From: JANYGM01 sp043764015
GTDB taxonomy: Bacteria > Bacteroidota > Bacteroidia > Cytophagales > Thermonemataceae
NCBI GenBank assembly: GCA_043764015.1
Contig: JAYUKY010000133.1
Span: 1 to 24,092, forward strand
DNA: 24,092 nucleotides
Reading direction: 5' to 3'
This document shows positions 21,445 through 24,092 of this stretch, piece after piece. The position numbers and the translations under genes were made by a program. The first letter of the stretch is position 1. Each line of letters begins with the position of its first letter. The notes beneath the pieces are model-generated. The model was not told the origin of the DNA. It did no database searches and saw nothing but the letters and a program-made list of their open reading frames with translations.

Positions 21445-22566
21445 ATGAAAAAACAACCTAGAATTTCAGAAAAATATTTACTGGAAAATACCAAAGAAGC
21501 AGAGGAAATGCGTGAAAACCTGCGTCAGTTGCTGGAAAGTGCAGAAGAGGAAAATATTAGATTAGCATTTACACTTATTGAAAGTGGAGGTTTACACAAA
21601 ACAGTTGCTACTTACTTGCTTGTGAGTTCTTTATGGAATAAATCAGAAGCATTACAGAATAGGGCGGATAAAATTATTAAAGAACATTTGCCACTAAAAA
21701 TATCCCAAAAGTGGCTTTTAGAAGACCAAGTTACACAAAAAGAAAAGACTACACTTAGTCGCTACTATCGTTATTCTGTAGATGAAAAACAGTTTTGTCG
21801 TACTTTAGAGAAGGTTTCTAGGAGAAATAAAACAGTAGATAAACGCATTTTAGGAATGGGAACTCTCAAAATGACTGGAAGAGGTGCTCCTTTTTGCCTC
21901 AAACACAAACTTGCACCCGTAAAAGAGATTTTAAGTGAATTGGTAGTGAATAATGAACTCAGACTAAAAGGCTTTGAACTAACGGAATTCCCTAGTGAAG
22001 TGCTTGATTTCGTAAATCTACGCTTGTTGGATATTGATGGCAATAAATTTAGAACATTGCCAGAAAATTTTGAAAGTTTAGTTAATTTAGAGGATATATA
22101 TTATGGTAATACACGCCTTAGAGCTAATGAAATAAAGCGTTTAGAGAAAATGATGCCTTCTTGTATGGGGAAAATTCATTACAGTCACACTACTATTCCT
22201 AGTAGATTCAGAGAACCAGAACAAGCTATTATCAGTCTTAAAAAAGTGATAAAACTAAATCCAGAAAATATAAATGGTTGGAATGATTTGGCAATGTGTT
22301 ATTTTCAAATAAACCAACCCAAAAAAGCCACTATTACATTGCAGAATGCCTTAGAATATTATGCTAAAAATATGCCAATTATGCCGACATCTGATTATTT
22401 ATTGGGGAAATCTTGTACTTTTGCACTCTTAAATGACAAAGAACAAGCATTTAAGTTACTTGCAGAAGCCTGCAAAATCAGCCCAGATTGTAAGCAAAAA
22501 GTTAAGGCTAAAGACGAGTTTAGAGCCTATTTTAATGACGAAATGTTTAAGGAAATTACGAAATAA
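21445..22566 (+). CDS. Helical + leucine-rich repeat + TPR protein, paralogue 2
   Basis: This is a tandem duplicate of the gene at 20323, roughly half identical by eye, with 373 residues and an ATG start. The order is the same: helical N-terminus (EKYLLENTKEAEEMRENLRQ), the signature TLKMTGRGAPFCLKHKLAP, LRRs near 175-225 (LTEFPSEVLDFVNLRLLDID, KFRTLPENFESLVNLEDIYY) and TPR-like helices near 240-350. Both copies share the core KHKLAP motif and end in an identical DEMFKEITK. The last 30 bases differ at only one position. The N-terminal basic patch MKKQPRIS is unique to this copy. The LRR plus TPR combination suggests a protein-protein interaction role; partner unknown. Confidence 0.85.
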   Translation: MKKQPRISEKYLLENTKEAEEMRENLRQLLESAEEENIRLAFTLIESGGLHKTVATYLLVSSLWNKSEALQNRADKIIKEHLPLKISQKWLLEDQVTQKEKTTLSRYYRYSVDEKQFCRTLEKVSRRNKTVDKRILGMGTLKMTGRGAPFCLKHKLAPVKEILSELVVNNELRLKGFELTEFPSEVLDFVNLRLLDIDGNKFRTLPENFESLVNLEDIYYGNTRLRANEIKRLEKMMPSCMGKIHYSHTTIPSRFREPEQAIISLKKVIKLNPENINGWNDLAMCYFQINQPKKATITLQNALEYYAKNMPIMPTSDYLLGKSCTFALLNDKEQAFKLLAEACKISPDCKQKVKAKDEFRAYFNDEMFKEITK

Positions 22567-22636
22567 ACTCATATTGTATTCATCTGTGCATCTGTGGCAA
22601 CAAAATCAAAAATAATTATAAAAATACTACTTAATA

Positions 22637-23008
22637 ATGTTTGAAAATCAAAATAATTTAGATGGCAAATATTTAGGGACAATCACCAAAGATTTTGTCA
22701 AAATAGCTGACACAATTAAAGAAGCAGCCTACCAAATAGTGATGCAAGGCTTTTCTGATTATCCTATTTTCCCTGTTTGCAAAGAGAAAATGGCACTTGG
22801 ACAAGAATTTATCACAAAAGAAACTTTCCAATTAGATTGGAATTATAATATTTCGTTCTTAGATGAATTTGTACAAAGAGAACTAATTACCATTGAAAAT
22901 ATGGATAATTTCAAAAATATTTATAGAGATTATAACGAATTTTGTTGTCTTTTTGTGGTAGATATTACTGATACAAGTTTTATTTTTGTGCCTTATCCCG
23001 TTGATTAA
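22637..23008 (+). CDS. Conserved-looking small protein (123 aa) upstream of hisF, function unknown
   Basis: No family name can be given. The 123-residue protein is soluble and mixed alpha/beta: a helix FVKIADTIKEAAYQIVMQ, the compact motif GFSDYPIFPVCKE, an aromatic segment LDWNYNISFLDEFVQRELIT, then NEFCCLFVVDITDTSFIFVP ending in YPVD. The pattern looks well folded and constrained, and from memory similar proteins are found beside hisF in related bacteria; I could not confirm this. It starts 70 bases after the LRR/TPR pair. It is separated from hisF by 75 bases that contain a 12-bp hairpin. It has two adjacent Cys but no metal motif. Confidence 0.7.
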   Translation: MFENQNNLDGKYLGTITKDFVKIADTIKEAAYQIVMQGFSDYPIFPVCKEKMALGQEFITKETFQLDWNYNISFLDEFVQRELITIENMDNFKNIYRDYNEFCCLFVVDITDTSFIFVPYPVD

Positions 23009-23035
23009 CAAGAAATTAAAAATAAAATCTCACTA

Positions 23036-23068
23036 AACTTTCCGAAAATTTCCAACTTTCGGAAAGTT
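23036..23068 (+). promoter_or_regulatory. 12-bp perfect hairpin just upstream of hisF
   Basis: AACTTTCCGAAA (23036-23047) pairs fully with TTTCGGAAAGTT (23057-23068) around a 9-base loop. It ends 15 bases before the GTG start of hisF. No T-tract follows, so it is either a leader stem that affects translation or an inserted palindromic repeat rather than a terminator. Confidence 0.55.
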
Positions 23069-23083
23069 GTTCACCTCAAAAAA

Positions 23084-23839
23084 GTGCTTACAAAACGTAT
23101 TATTCCCTGTCTTGACATCAAAGATGGCAAAACAGTCAAAGGTATCAATTTTGAAAACCTTATTGATGCAGGAAATCCTGTTGAACTTGCCATACTTTAT
23201 GCCCAAAATGGCGCAGATGAGCTAGTTTTTTTGGATATTACTGCCACAGTAGAAAACCGCAAAACGCTCTTAGACCTTGTCAGAAATATAGCAAAACACA
23301 TCAATATTCCTTTTACTGTTGGTGGCGGAATTTCTAGTAAAGAGGACGTGAGCGCACTTTTGAAGGCGGGCGCAGACAAAATTTCTATCAATTCTGCAGC
23401 CGTAAAAAACCCTGATTTAATCAACGAACTTTCCAAAGAGTTTGGTAATCAGTGTGTTGTGGTGGCTATTGATACCAAACATATTGGTTTTGAAGACTTT
23501 GTGCATACACACGGAGGGCGCACGCCTACGGATATTCGCACCAGTATTTGGGCGCAAGAAGTGGCAAACAGAGGCGCAGGCGAGATTTTACTAACTTCTA
23601 TGGACAAAGATGGCACTAAATCAGGTTTTGATAATAAATTGCTTGCCAAAATCTCAAAATCTGTTAATATTCCTGTTATTGCCTCTGGCGGAGCTGGTAA
23701 TATGAAAGATTTTTATGACGTTTTCACGCTTGGTTGCGTGGAAGCGGCACTTGCAGCAAGTATTTTCCATTTCAAAGAAGTGGAAATACCAACGCTGAAA
23801 AATTATCTCAAAGAGAAAAATATTCACGTAAGAGTGTAA
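23084..23839 (+). CDS. hisF: Imidazole glycerol phosphate synthase cyclase subunit HisF
   Basis: HisF makes imidazole glycerol phosphate and AICAR from PRFAR and ammonia delivered by HisH, in histidine synthesis. The 251-residue (beta/alpha)8 barrel begins at a GTG (23084). This places the two catalytic aspartates exactly as in the family: D11 (IPCLDIKDGKTVKG) and D130 (VVVAIDTKH). Phosphate-binding motifs are present: FTVGGGISS (77-85) and IPVIASGGAGN; VFLDITAT and LLTSMDKDGTKSG also fit. No ATG lies between the upstream stop and the conserved start, so a GTG start is well supported. No other his gene is seen in the window; the gene to the left is a small unknown. A tandem repeat follows. 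Confidence 0.97.
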   Translation: MLTKRIIPCLDIKDGKTVKGINFENLIDAGNPVELAILYAQNGADELVFLDITATVENRKTLLDLVRNIAKHINIPFTVGGGISSKEDVSALLKAGADKISINSAAVKNPDLINELSKEFGNQCVVVAIDTKHIGFEDFVHTHGGRTPTDIRTSIWAQEVANRGAGEILLTSMDKDGTKSGFDNKLLAKISKSVNIPVIASGGAGNMKDFYDVFTLGCVEAALAASIFHFKEVEIPTLKNYLKEKNIHVRV

Positions 23840-23849
23840 ATCAATTATC

Positions 23850-23962
23850 AATTACGAATTACGAAAAATACAATTACGAAAGTAAACCGTAATTCGTAAT
23901 TCGTAATTCGTAATTCGTAATTCGTAATTCGTAATTCGTAATTCGTAATTCGTAATTCGTAA
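23850..23962. repeat. 7-bp tandem repeat (CGTAATT) with short inverted copies
   Basis: CGTAATT is repeated about 10.7 times at 23888-23962 without error. The complementary unit AATTACG occurs at about 23850 and 23857 and again at 23872. The array could therefore fold back on itself. It starts 11 bases after the hisF stop codon and could influence the end of its transcript. Confidence 0.85.
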
Positions 23963-24092
23963 CTGACCTTACGCACAATAATTTTCCATATATCATTGTG
24001 TTTAAATTAAATCAATGAGGTTTTATAAATTAAGAAAAATAAAAATACGCTTGATTTTAAATCCCCCCAACTATTTTTAGTATCTAAAAAAT
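23963..24092. other. Right-end spacer, no gene seen
   Basis: The last 130 bases are A/T-rich without a supported ORF or hairpin; only a CCCCCC run at 24063-24068 stands out. Confidence 0.4.

Noticed and set aside
23888..23962. CRISPR-like array
   Set aside because: Units are only 7 bp with no spacers; this is a simple tandem repeat.

Overview
The window is AT-rich bacterial chromosome and looks like a Bacteroidota member, most likely of the Cytophagales type (an inference; no 16S rRNA is present). Several signs agree. Promoters carry the Bacteroidota -7 box TAnnTTTG, in places with a TTTG or TTG -33 box 18-19 bases upstream. Shine-Dalgarno sequences are essentially absent. The gene set also fits: a Flavobacterium-type proton pyrophosphatase, a short archaeal/eukaryote-type prolyl-tRNA synthetase, a Brp/Blh retinal-forming enzyme and a PPK2-type polyphosphate kinase. 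I found no tRNA, rRNA, CRISPR array, prophage or intact insertion sequence.

Layout. 1-216 is the 5' end of a minus-strand AAA-ATPase-like/nuclease-type gene cut by the window edge, followed by about 700 bp without a gene. 968-1858 holds two short minus-strand genes (an SRPBCC-fold protein and an 84-residue acidic protein), divergent from a small YbjN-like gene at 2132. A degraded serine-dehydratase-like remnant (2623-2739) precedes hppA (2986-5205). A small coiled-coil gene converges on hppA. Mfd (6042-9407, minus) is followed upstream by a small membrane protein, a cluster of hairpins, a frameshifted pseudogene and blh (10374-11348, minus). ProS (11659-13146, plus) converges on sucA (13524-16280, minus). 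Upstream of sucA lie a SlyD-like FKBP and PPK2 as a two-gene operon, then a secreted LamG/poly-Asn protein. The right end holds two tandem paralogues (all-helical N-terminus + LRR + TPR), a small conserved-looking gene and hisF, ending in a 7-bp tandem repeat.

Functional themes. Phosphate-energy metabolism appears twice: membrane pyrophosphatase and polyphosphate kinase. Housekeeping functions are Mfd (transcription-coupled repair), ProS, SucA (TCA cycle) and HisF (histidine). Blh implies that retinal is made and that a rhodopsin probably exists elsewhere in the genome.

I see no convincing new multi-gene defence or biosynthetic system. The most unusual material is non-coding: a family of short hairpins with compensatory stem changes, a 40-bp promoter segment present twice, an inverted repeat wrapped round the proS -7 box, and several mini-repeats that have altered gene starts. 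The tandem helical/LRR/TPR paralogues are the least explained proteins.
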